64,000 bases of DNA from Zobellia roscoffensis (GTDB lineage: Bacteria > Bacteroidota > Bacteroidia > Flavobacteriales > Flavobacteriaceae): the NCBI RefSeq assembly GCF_015330165.1, contig NZ_JADDXT010000002.1, forward strand, positions 2,941,646-3,005,645, given 5' to 3'. Under the pieces are notes generated by a model. It saw only the letters and a program-made list of their open reading frames with translations, had not been told where the DNA came from and did not search any database. Both the position numbers and the translations under genes were made by a program. Below, one piece after another: positions 17,839 through 26,245 of this stretch. Every line of letters starts with the position of its first letter. Position 1 is the first letter of the stretch.

Positions 17839-17996
17839 TTTTAGTAAAAGGAATTTCAAAAATTATCTAATCAATAAATAAAGCGAAGGCTTCATAACAA
17901 ATTCTATCTTCCTGCTATTTTTTAGGCTTGTTAGTGGTTCGACAGAGGGAAGTACGAATCGGTAGGGTGGTGTTTGCATTACCCTTAAAAGAGCGT

Positions 17997-19433
17997 TCAG
18001 AGTAGCCTTCTAATTTCCAGGTAGCACCTTTCATACACGAGCTTTATTTCTGCAGCGGTATGGACGATTCTTTTTCTGGGCCTGGTCCGTACTATTTTCT
18101 GAAGAGCAAACCGCAGCTTACTATCTTTACCATCTGCAAAAGCAATAAACTCCCCTTGTTTTAAACGAAAGAACGTATCCGCCCTACGTTTCGCTACTTC
18201 TTTTTCCCCTTTGGTAATCCTACTTTCCAGACTCAGCCCGCTACTTTTGCTAATGCTGTGTGTCGGTTTTTTTATAATCTCGAAAAAACGTTCGTAGTAT
18301 TTAGCGGTGTCCGGGTCGTTTACCTTTCCAAAGAACTGATAGGAGAGGTTGCTCAATATCGCCTTGCTGGCCCTTTCACCGTACAACAGATCATTCTGCA
18401 CCTTGTCCTGCATGACATAGATGGTACAAATCTCATAGCTACGCAATGTGGCCGGAATCCGGTGCATATTGGGAAGTTTCAGGGTAGGGGCCTCTTCCAT
18501 TAAAAGAAAGGAAGGCTTCCCGCCATGAACACTCATCTGTTTTATTATGGTATGCATTACCATGGCGATAATAGGGGAGTAGGCCGAATCGTATTTTGGG
18601 TCGTTGACCAACGATATAATGGCCGGGTGGTCGGGGTTGTTGATGTCCAGGGGTACTTCGTCCTTGGAAAGTACAAAGAACATTTTTTGGGAACTGATTT
18701 TTTTAAAGGCGTTGGCCAGGGTACTTTTTACCCCTGCGGTCTGCTTTTCCGATTCTATACCATTGAGAAAGGCACTGGCCATACTGCGGGCGGTAAGGTC
18801 GGATTTGAGGAAGGCTACCAATTTTTTTGTCGATGCGGACTGGAAAAATGCGATGATATGTGGAAGCGTGCAATACTCCGGGTAGGCAGTTTATATTTTC
18901 CATATCATCCCGCTTAAAAGCCCTTCTACCGCATCCGAGAAAAATTTATTACTGCCTTTGTTCTGTGACAGGTCCTGTTCCAATAGGTTTTCTATGAGTA
19001 CCCGGGACACTTCGTTTACACTTTCCTCATTGGGCAAATATTTGGGAGCGATCGGATTGACCCTATAATGGATGTCCCCAATGGCTATCTTATAGAAGCG
19101 TATGCCCGCTTCCTTGAACAGGGGATAGGCGATTTCGGAGAGATCAAAGTTCTTGTAGTCATGGATGACCCCGCAAAACCCGTAGGCACTGAAATGTTGT
19201 AAAAAATTATAGACTACGCTTTGGGTCTTGCCGCTCCCTGCAGAACCGATGATGGAGGCCCCCCTTCGGATATTAACCACCTTGAAGGTTCCGTACCTCA
19301 ATTTAAACCGAACCCTATATTTCTTGTCGGTCCGGGCGTTCGTTTCCCTACTGAGTATGGCATAAAGTACCGTTGCGGTAAAGAGTATAGGTGCCAGTAG
19401 GTAAAGAACAATATGTTCAACGTGCCAGTTCAT
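17997..19433 (-). pseudogene. Type IV coupling protein (TraG/VirD4-like) interrupted by a stop codon
   Basis: Coupling ATPases bring relaxase-bound DNA to a type IV secretion channel. The reading starts at 19433 with a membrane helix (HIVLYLLAPILFTATVLYAI) and a Walker A motif, GSAGSGKTQS. It meets TAA at 18891-18893 after GLLSGMIWKI, then continues in the same frame (TAYPEYCTLPHIIAFF) to 17997, with Walker B-like FLLMEEAPTL and the TraM-recognition-type C-terminal domain. Read through, it would be about 478 residues. One base substitution (a Lys codon to TAA) explains the break, so this is a young pseudogene, or two fragments that fail separately. Its start overlaps the relaxase stop by four bases. 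Confidence 0.85.
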
Positions 19434-20464
19434 ATCCCAATGGAGGCGGATTCAATAGCCTTGCCAACGCCCTTTTTCAAAATATGTATCGCCTTCATGG
19501 CCAGTTGCAGCTTGTTGGTGGGGATAGTCAACAGAGCCGTATCGACCCCGGATCTTTGCAACAGCTGAAACGCCAAGGTCCTCTCATTGGTGGGAAGTTT
19601 TGTAATCGTAGAAAAATACAGCTTCGGATTTTTTAGAAAGGTTTTTCTTGCCCGGTAGGTTTCTACATAGTTTCGTTTGTGACCGAACATTTTATCGAAG
19701 GTCTTTTCCGCGCTTTTATAAAAAGCGTCCCTATCAAAACCTCGTTTCACCTTCTTGCCGTTCATCAGAACCTCGGAAGCCCTGTATTTGCTTCCTGGAG
19801 AAAGACTGTAGCGATTGGAGGCATCCTTTCGGCTGACGATGATATGGATATGGCTCTGTGGTCCCGGCTTTGACGTGCCCCGCACGATGCGAATACCGTT
19901 GATTTGGTGTGGTGCTTCCTGTTCCAATTGCTCGATCCGCTGTTGTAGTTTCGAGATGTTCCCGCGCAGTTCCCCATGCTCGATACGTCGTATTTCTTGT
20001 TTTAATTGAAGTATTTGGGTAGCATAGGGTTGGTTTTCGATAATCTGTTTATCACTGCCCTTAAATGTACGTTGGTGCTCGATCTTAGCGTAATATTTGA
20101 TATCATCTATGGTCACGGGCCTGCCGTTGATTTCCCTGTTGAACGATGACGCATAGGCCTTCATTACCTCCCTGATGTATCGCTTTAGCGCTTCTTGCGA
20201 ACTTTGTATGGTCTTCAGTTCCCTTTCGCTGGGATTTAGGGTAATGGAATAGAACTTAGGTTCGGACTTTTTAAGTTTGGCGGTGTTCCCATCTATGGCG
20301 CTTATTACCTCTTGCCTCAATATTCCCTCTTCGTACTGGTCAAAAAAGTGTTCTAGGTCGTCCGTGTTTTTTCCTACGTTTTCCTTTTCAAGGTAGTTGA
20401 CGAAGTCGACTGCGCTCTGGGCGTAGTTTCCGTCAGTTTTCTGGGCGGTGATCGTGATATACAT
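19430..20464 (-). CDS. DUF5712-type relaxase / MobB mobilization protein
   Basis: A 344-residue mobilization protein of the Bacteroidota DUF5712 type, the predicted DNA-nicking partner in conjugal mobilization. Recognisable stretches are MYITITAQK, SAVDFVNYLEKENVGK, EPKFYSITLNPSE, KIEHQRTFKG and the histidine pair in SHIHIIVSRKD (His205, His207), which resembles the HUH metal site of relaxases. A coiled region (about 150-185) lies between. It overlaps the upstream bfmA-like gene by one base (TAATG) and the coupling-protein gene by four, making one translationally coupled mobilization operon. It appears full length. Assignment of the relaxase activity rests on family knowledge and the motif. 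Confidence 0.85.
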   Translation of the reverse strand: MYITITAQKTDGNYAQSAVDFVNYLEKENVGKNTDDLEHFFDQYEEGILRQEVISAIDGNTAKLKKSEPKFYSITLNPSERELKTIQSSQEALKRYIREVMKAYASSFNREINGRPVTIDDIKYYAKIEHQRTFKGSDKQIIENQPYATQILQLKQEIRRIEHGELRGNISKLQQRIEQLEQEAPHQINGIRIVRGTSKPGPQSHIHIIVSRKDASNRYSLSPGSKYRASEVLMNGKKVKRGFDRDAFYKSAEKTFDKMFGHKRNYVETYRARKTFLKNPKLYFSTITKLPTNERTLAFQLLQRSGVDTALLTIPTNKLQLAMKAIHILKKGVGKAIESASIGI

Positions 20465-21003
20465 TACAGTTCATTTTTTAATCGTTCAAACTCGTTTTCG
20501 TCCATATTCAGTTTATAATAGCCCCTGCCGAAGGTTCCCTTTACGTAGGTCATTCTTTCCAAGAGCTCCTGCATCCGGTTTTTGTAGTTGCCCAGATGTT
20601 GCTGTATTTCCTCGTATCGATTCCGGTAGTGTTCCATTTCGGTATCCCTGGAGAACGGTTCTGAAGTTTCAAAAACAAAATTTTCTTCCTTTCCTTCTTG
20701 GTCTTCCTGATTAGCGATTTCGTGGAATAAGGTATCGAGCATTGTTTTGGTAGGCAAGGTCTGGTGCTTCTCGATATTTTTAAGGATGGCAATAAGGGCA
20801 TTGATGCGCTTGTTGGTCCTGTTGTTCTTTATACCTAGGTCATCATTGGGCGAAAGGTCGTTGCGCTCGAAAAAGTTCATAATGGCTTCCAGGGTGTGGG
20901 TATGGGAGTCGGATACCAATTTGGAAAAGGCCCGAAATCGCCGGGCCACTTCCTTTTTGATGCTGATGGCCGAAAAATGATATTTTTGGTAGGAATCCTT
21001 CAT
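20464..21003 (-). CDS. BfmA/BtgA-family mobilization protein
   Basis: A 179-residue accessory mobilization protein, first gene of the mob operon. The N-terminus (SIKKEVARRFRAFSKLVSDS, then HTHTLEAIMNFFE) looks like a ribbon-helix-helix DNA-binding segment, and the C-terminal half is a predicted coiled coil (MEHYRNRYEEIQQHLGNYKN). The ending, VKGTFGRGYYKLN, is typical of BfmA/BtgA proteins of Bacteroides mobilizable elements, which bind oriT and help the relaxase. A 400-base palindrome-rich gap upstream is the natural place for oriT. It ends in a TAATG overlap with the relaxase gene. Confidence 0.85.
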   Translation of the reverse strand: MKDSYQKYHFSAISIKKEVARRFRAFSKLVSDSHTHTLEAIMNFFERNDLSPNDDLGIKNNRTNKRINALIAILKNIEKHQTLPTKTMLDTLFHEIANQEDQEGKEENFVFETSEPFSRDTEMEHYRNRYEEIQQHLGNYKNRMQELLERMTYVKGTFGRGYYKLNMDENEFERLKNEL

Positions 21004-21333
21004 CTTTTACTGTAAAGTTTTGCCTGTTTATGGGGGTTCCGCTCCCATTTACTGTAAGGGTACCTTTTAACTTAAATAATTTATACTTTAAACAACTGGT
21101 TATCAAGGAGTTAAATTGTGTAACATCGCGTAGCGTGTTACCCTCTTGCTTCTCCTTTTCGTTCCGCAGGGACCCGAACGTTCGAACAAGCTGACCAAGG
21201 TCAGTTGCCTTCTATATTTTGTTTTTTTGGATACGGTCATCGAGGAAAGTCAAATCAAAATGAGGTGATGACCGTTAGAGCACTACATGTGCCTAACGCC
21301 CTAAAGATATGTAAAATAGGGCATTGAACATAG
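21004..21333. other. Candidate oriT / mob promoter region
   Basis: No gene is seen here. Three inverted repeats cluster at 21120-21204: GTAACA/TGTTAC (21120-21125 with 21136-21141, with an inner CGC/GCG), the palindrome CGAACGTTCG (21175-21184), and CTGACC-AA-GGTCAG (21191-21204). Position directly upstream of bfmA and the relaxase, and the density of dyads, suggest the transfer origin and the mob operator. No nic consensus is recognised. Confidence 0.5.
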
Positions 21334-21358
21334 AAAAAGCCCTTCATAATAAAAGGGC
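21334..21358 (-). terminator. Terminator after the radC-like gene
   Basis: On the minus strand GCCCTT (21358-21353) pairs with AAGGGC (21344-21339), followed by TTTTTC, about 50 bases past the stop of the RadC-like gene. Confidence 0.75.
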
Positions 21359-21405
21359 CGTTTTGGTAGCATTTGCCACGTTACGTTTCTTATTTACGAA
21401 CGATA

Positions 21406-21855
21406 TCATAGCAGTCCGTTGTCCTTAAAGCTGTAATACCCTCCGTTGGGTGCGATAATCAAATGGTCCAAAATCGTGATATCAAAAAGGCGTGCCGCTT
21501 TGGAGATTTTAAGGGTCACGGCTTTGTCCGCTTCACTGGGCCTTAGTTTTCCCGACGGGTGGTTGTGGGCCAAAATGACGGTCGTGGACAATGTTTTGAG
21601 TATCAGGGCGAACAATATCCGTAGGTCGACCATGGTCCCCGTAATCCCGCCGACCGACAAGGGATAGATTCCTTTCACCTTATTGGAATGGTTTAACAAG
21701 AGTACTTTGAAGGTTTCCCTTAATCCTATGGTGTCGGTATCCCAGTTTTCATATAGCAATTTTGCCACATCTTGGGAGCTTTTCATGGGTATTGCTTCAA
21801 AAATGCCTGTATTTTCATGATAGCTTACCTGTATTTCATTGACCTGTGTTTTCAT
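21406..21855 (-). CDS. RadC-like JAB/JAMM domain protein of a mobile element
   Basis: A 149-residue protein made of the JAB (MPN) domain alone, without the HhH region of chromosomal RadC. The JAMM metal motif is clear: H97 and H99 in AHNHPSGKLRPSEAD, with S101 and D110. Upstream it has FKVLLLNHSNKVKGIYPLSVGG. Short RadC-like proteins of this sort are common on Bacteroidota conjugative and mobilizable elements, where their job is not established. They are not needed for DNA repair. Its neighbours are ssb and the mob operon, consistent with a role in element DNA processing. It appears intact. Confidence 0.9.
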   Translation of the reverse strand: MKTQVNEIQVSYHENTGIFEAIPMKSSQDVAKLLYENWDTDTIGLRETFKVLLLNHSNKVKGIYPLSVGGITGTMVDLRILFALILKTLSTTVILAHNHPSGKLRPSEADKAVTLKISKAARLFDITILDHLIIAPNGGYYSFKDNGLL

Positions 21856-21926
21856 ATGCTAAGATGTTTTTAAGTCGTGAATAGTGAGGGAACCCTAGCA
21901 TTCTAGGATTCCCTCTGATTTGTAGT

Positions 21927-22262
21927 TTACCTATTTCCCAATAGAAGGATTTCATCCGCTACCACTTCGGTAACATAACGTTGGTTGCCATCGTCCGTGG
22001 TATAGGTACGGGTCTTCAGTTTGCCTGCCACCCCGACCTCTTTGCCTTTCTGGACATATTTTTCTATGATTTCGGCGGTCTTGCCCCAAGACACAATGGT
22101 GTGCCAATCGGTGTCCGTTTTTTTATCGCCCTTGGCATCTTTATAATGGACATTTGTGGCGAGTGAAAAGCGGGCGACCTTTTTGCCGCTTTCAAGGTTG
22201 GTAATGGTCGGTTCTTGCCCGACGTTTCCGATCAACTGTACGTGATTTCTGATAGTACTCAT
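21927..22262 (-). CDS. ssb: Single-stranded DNA-binding protein (element-borne)
   Basis: A 111-residue OB-fold SSB: NHVQLIGNVGQEPTITNLES, then KVARFSLATN, DTDWHTIVSWGKTAEIIEKY, and KGKEVGVAGKLKTRTYTTDD. It lacks the long acidic-tipped C-terminal tail of housekeeping SSB, ending shortly after the OB fold (EILLLGNR), as in element-encoded SSBs that coat DNA during transfer. It is separated from the RadC-like gene by about 70 bases on the same strand. A 14-base stretch inside it (22024-22037) is identical to the 3' end of tRNA-Pro. The gene looks intact. Confidence 0.93.
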   Translation of the reverse strand: MSTIRNHVQLIGNVGQEPTITNLESGKKVARFSLATNVHYKDAKGDKKTDTDWHTIVSWGKTAEIIEKYVQKGKEVGVAGKLKTRTYTTDDGNQRYVTEVVADEILLLGNR

Positions 22263-23033
22263 AATAGAAGATTTAAATGGTTCATATTTCCCTTTTTGGT
22301 TTCAGCTGAATTCAATTTTAAGGGGTGTTTGTTTGCTTTCTTCTGTGCACCGCACAATGGAGGGAGTGGGTTTTGTCCAGACTTTCAGGGAACAAATCGG
22401 GAGTGTCTGCAACGTAGTAAAACCGACGGGTTTTCAAGGAGGTAGATACCCGATCTGTACCCTGAAACTTGTATAGTCTTGACAAGTTCCATTAGGGCAT
22501 TAGCCATTCTTTCGGGACCATTTGTGATTTGAGCGTACCGGCAGTTAAGCGAAAGGAGGGGATGGGACCGTATTAGAATGGCTTATGGCATACCTGTTTT
22601 TCGCCGTCCCGAAAAACAAGACAGGCTCCCTCCATTATAAACCCCTTAAAATGTGCTTGTCGGAAATGCTGTTTTTAAGAATTCCCAAGTAAGGACTCAA
22701 GAAGGATGCACTGGGAATTTTGTTAAGAAAACAGAATTTTGGACTTTCCGGTCAGGAGCGGACTTGATCCATGTCTTTTTGCTTAGGAACGAGGTGTTGC
22801 CTTCCAGCGTAGTGGGAAGGAAGAGGGGAGTAGGGAGCCCAAAGACAAGGGGCGGGTCCATGATAACTGTAGTGAAGCTTATTACCCGAAATGTAGTTTT
22901 ACGGAGTGCAGGGTGATGTGCTGAACGGACATATAAGTACAATGTATTATGAGTCGGGTAAGATATGGTTTGAGGTATTGATTAAACCTTTTAACATAAT
23001 GTATATTTCTTACTATTTTGATTGTTTCATAAG
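22263..23033. other. Gene-free block rich in inverted repeats
   Basis: No convincing gene in 770 bases. Several complementary pairs lie in 22378-22618: CAGAC/GTCTG (22378-22382, 22405-22409), TTTCAGGG/CCCTGAAA (22383-22390, 22460-22467), AACTTG/CAAGTT (22466-22471, 22483-22488), AGCCATTCT/AGAATGGCT (22502-22510, 22575-22583), and a tight hairpin TGTTTTTCG/CGAAAAACA (22595-22603, 22610-22618). This could be a structured RNA, a replication or transfer origin, or the upstream control region of ssb. No known RNA family is recognised. Confidence 0.5.
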
Positions 23034-23950
23034 TGACCTCCTCCCGTTAAACCGGACAGTTTAAGACTAGCGAAAACCGGGCGAATAAATGTTTAATTTT
23101 AAACAACTATTTGCCTATGAGACGATTAAAGTATACGGAATTGCAAGTCGTATTTTCTAATAAACAGGTGGTTACGGTTGTTGATGTTCAAGAAGTATAC
23201 CGTAAGATTGGCATTCTCGTGGCCATTTATTACAGTTGGAAGAAGAAGTATGGTAGTTTCCGAATTTAACAGGAAGAAGAGGATTTATAGTTTCTTCTGG
23301 ACGTGTTGAAAAAAGTTCTGAGTCGTCCCGAAAACCTGGGATGGTCGATAAACTTAGGATGGAGTACACCAAATATAATCGTTGCTGCCAGCTTGTATTG
23401 CTTCATAAAACATTTTATTACAAGACAAAGGGCGCAGCGATGAACTATTACGCGTGAGAATGAATTAGAATGCTATTGAGGGGGTACATCATGGGTTTTG
23501 GCACATCCATATCCTTTTTAAGGTGGAAAGGTTTTATGGACAACCCACAAAGGGAAACACCTCTAGACTGAATGAAAGTTGAAACATGGATTTTGTCTTG
23601 GGCCAGTTGTATAACGGGAGCCGCTATAGGGGCTCTGTAGTGGATAGCTATAGTCGTAAATCATTGGTTATCCATGCTTTAATCTCGTTCAAAGGAAGTG
23701 ATGTAGTACACGTGATGGAAAGTGTTACCTTTCGGAACCCAGTGCAGCTAAAACGTGTCAACGTGCGTAATGACAATGAGTTTGTCAGGAAAGTATTGAA
23801 TTAAAAGGCCTATGAGAATAATATTGAACTTGACTTCTCAAGTCCTCTGAAGCCTACCTTTTGCTCTTTCATAATAAGTTTCAACGATTCGTTCTTTTAC
23901 AGTGAAAATTCGATATTTGGAGAGGCGAATATCCAGTTTTAGACCGCATA
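23034..23950 (+). mobile_element. IS3-family insertion sequence remnant
   Basis: Degenerate IS3-type element. A possible left terminal repeat starts TGACCTCCTCCCGTTAAACC at 23034. OrfA starts at the ATG at 23117 (MRRLKYTELQVVF, then RKIGILVAIYYSWKKKYGSF), the helix-turn-helix transposase start, and stops at 23267-23269. OrfB pieces follow: a start-like MVDKLRMEYTKYNRC near 23340, then the DDE domain fragment MDFVLGQLYNGSRYRGS at 23586, with DSYSRKSLVIHA and a broken DNDNEF-like segment. Finally NIELDFSSPLKPT near 23821 matches the ELDFSRPGKPTDNAF region. Many stops and frameshifts make it inactive. The right end is not identified. Confidence 0.8.
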
Positions 23951-24163
23951 GCCAGTTGGGGCACTTCTGACCTAACATGTACATTAAAATAAATGAACAT
24001 AGCTTGGATATTTTTGGTTATGACCGATACCTAAATATGGGATTAGGTTAATTTTACAGGTTGAGTTCTGTTTCTGAGATGTGTTAAATAATTACTTTCA
24101 AAAATGCTTTTGGAGTAGCACTAAATATTTGGCGAAGGTGGGCGTTTTTATTTTTTTAGGTAA

Positions 24164-25516
24164 TTATACCGCTAAGTCATCTTGTATGGTTCCATTAGAA
24201 TCTTTAATTTTTTGTCGTAATAGGGCGAACCCAAAGGTTAATACTCCTACTCGGCCAATAAACATTAGTATAATTATCAGAATTTTCCCCATGTTCGATA
24301 ATTCACCGGTAATTCCTGTGCTTAGTCCAACAGTGCCAAGAGCAGAAGCAACTTCAAATAATATTTTCTCAAAAGAAAAATTCTCACTAAGGGATAGCAA
24401 AAAAGAAAACAGAAATATTAAACTCGTATATAGCATAAATATAGAAGTTGCTACATAAATTCTTTCAAAAGGAATTAGTCGGTTCAAAAATGTAATTTTT
24501 TTCTGTCCTAGTAATCTACTTTTTAGTATGGCAATCATAGCAGTCAACGTAGTAATTTTCATTCCACCAGCTGTTCCAGAAGGAGAAGCACCAATGTACA
24601 TGAGAAAAGTTATAAGCAACAATATAGGTAATGATATCTTACCTATAGGTACTGTGTTAAAACCAACTGTTGTCATAGCTGACATTGTGTGAAAGAAAGA
24701 TGTCATAAGGGAACTGCTCGAACCAAGAACAGATGCGTATTCTATGGTGTAGAGGAGTAAAGTACCTATGGAAAGCAATAATATAAATCCATATAAAATG
24801 GTTTTTGTAGTAAATGAAATTTGTTTTGATTTACCTCGAATGCGATACAATAAATCTGTTATGACAATGAAACCTAAAGAACCAGCAATAGCTAGTACGG
24901 ATATAATAGTATTTATAAAAGTATTGTCTCTATAACTTTCAAAACCATTATTAAACAATCCGAAACCTGCTGTGCAGAATGTAGAAATACTATGAAATAT
25001 TGAAAACCATATAGCTTTTAAGCTTCCCATTCCAGAATCTATAAATGCAATGTAAAAGAGAATAGCTCCAATAGTTTCCATAACCAAGGTGAAAATAATA
25101 ACGCTTTTTACAAAGTCTCTTATCTGAATAGAATTTGGCAATGTAAATTCTGTTCCAATAATTTTACTATGCCAATGAGTGATTTTCCTTGTGGTAAATA
25201 TCAAATAGTAAGTTGTCAATGTCATATATCCGATACCTCCAACTTGAATTAGTGCCATTATAATAAACTGACCGAAAATGTTATAGGAATTAAAAATGCT
25301 GACAGTAACAAGTCCTGTTGTTGAAATAGCAGAAGTTGCAATAAATAAATTATCTAAAAAAGAGATACTTCTATTATGGAATAAAGGGATTGATAATAAT
25401 AGAAAGCCAATTAACGTATATAAGAAGAATCCCCAAACAAGATTCATTTGAGGTGATTTACTAATTTGAAACTTTCGATACCAAATGTTCAGTTTTTTGT
25501 ATGTTTTATTTTTCAT
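24164..25516 (-). CDS. TrkH/KtrB-family potassium uptake protein
   Basis: Integral membrane K+ (or Na+/K+) translocating subunit. I choose the ATG at 25516; a TTG four codons upstream is an alternative. About 450 residues with four repeated M1-P-M2 units. The four filter-type loops, each with a conserved glycine, are visible as STTGLVTVS, TAGFGLFNN, TTVGFNTVP and TVGLSTGITG. Length and loops fit KtrB/TrkH. The cytoplasmic TrkA/KtrA gating subunit is not adjacent, so it must be elsewhere. It lies between the IS3 remnant and an empty stretch, so whether it belongs to the island or the chromosome cannot be decided. No lesions are seen. Confidence 0.93.
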   Translation of the reverse strand: MKNKTYKKLNIWYRKFQISKSPQMNLVWGFFLYTLIGFLLLSIPLFHNRSISFLDNLFIATSAISTTGLVTVSIFNSYNIFGQFIIMALIQVGGIGYMTLTTYYLIFTTRKITHWHSKIIGTEFTLPNSIQIRDFVKSVIIFTLVMETIGAILFYIAFIDSGMGSLKAIWFSIFHSISTFCTAGFGLFNNGFESYRDNTFINTIISVLAIAGSLGFIVITDLLYRIRGKSKQISFTTKTILYGFILLLSIGTLLLYTIEYASVLGSSSSLMTSFFHTMSAMTTVGFNTVPIGKISLPILLLITFLMYIGASPSGTAGGMKITTLTAMIAILKSRLLGQKKITFLNRLIPFERIYVATSIFMLYTSLIFLFSFLLSLSENFSFEKILFEVASALGTVGLSTGITGELSNMGKILIIILMFIGRVGVLTFGFALLRQKIKDSNGTIQDDLAV

Positions 25517-25528
25517 TTTAAGTATCAA

Positions 25529-26245
25529 TAAATTTTCTCAACTATTATAAGCATGATTGTTTGACTACGAATTTTAATAATTTATTTTTCAAAAGGTTTT
25601 CTCGCTTCAAATTTCCTATGAGCACCGACGCAATTTTTCTTTTAACCCCTACGGTTGCCTAAGAAATCTTCCCTCATCAGCCAGTTCTGAGAATAGATTT
25701 AGAGGGGTAATTCTAAGTAAAATGAAAGTAAAAACTGTTATTCCTACCTCAGAAGAGGCTTCATTTCTACAACGAATTCTTATGTATTTAACATCCATTG
25801 GTTTTTTAAGCTTTCCAAGAATACGCCCTCAACTTTAGGGTTCCCGTTTCTTGTTCTATTTGATGGATTCGAGTGCAATGTGCAATTTTTTATAAAAACT
25901 ATATTGAGGTATTATCCGGAAGCCGAATTTCAAATCGCCTCATTAAAAAAAATCAAAATTAAATATTTATGGATATCTCAACTATTGTAAAACAGTAAAA
26001 TGTATTTTTTTTTTGTAAAACCAGCTTCCATGCGAACAGTCGTTTTAAACAAACTATAATTACATGAATTAAAGTGTTTGTTATCAAATCTTAATAATTA
26101 AATTTTATAATTTGTAACGCAGGGTTTTTGAGACCTCTGCAGGACTGAAAGCCTCTAATAAATAAGTCCGTATACAATATGTTCTGCTATAACTTATTGT
26201 TTCTCTAGTCGATTGGCTATTCAAGGTTATTTTAAAATAGAATAA
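25529..26245. other. Gene-free stretch
   Basis: About 700 AT-rich bases with no supported gene. A 38-codon ORF from 25722 is not recognised. The stretch may hold the trkH promoter and island-boundary debris, but no tRNA-Pro end repeat or terminator is evident. Confidence 0.5.

Noticed and set aside
18525..18917. Plus-strand 130-codon ORF
   Set aside because: Lies entirely opposite the coupling-protein pseudogene, whose frame carries recognisable ATPase motifs.
22653..22916. 87-codon plus-strand ORF in the gene-free block
   Set aside because: No recognisable motif, biased composition and an overlapping minus-strand ORF of similar length; treated as chance.
25722..25838. 38-codon ORF in the gap after trkH
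   Set aside because: No homology recognised and no context supporting translation.
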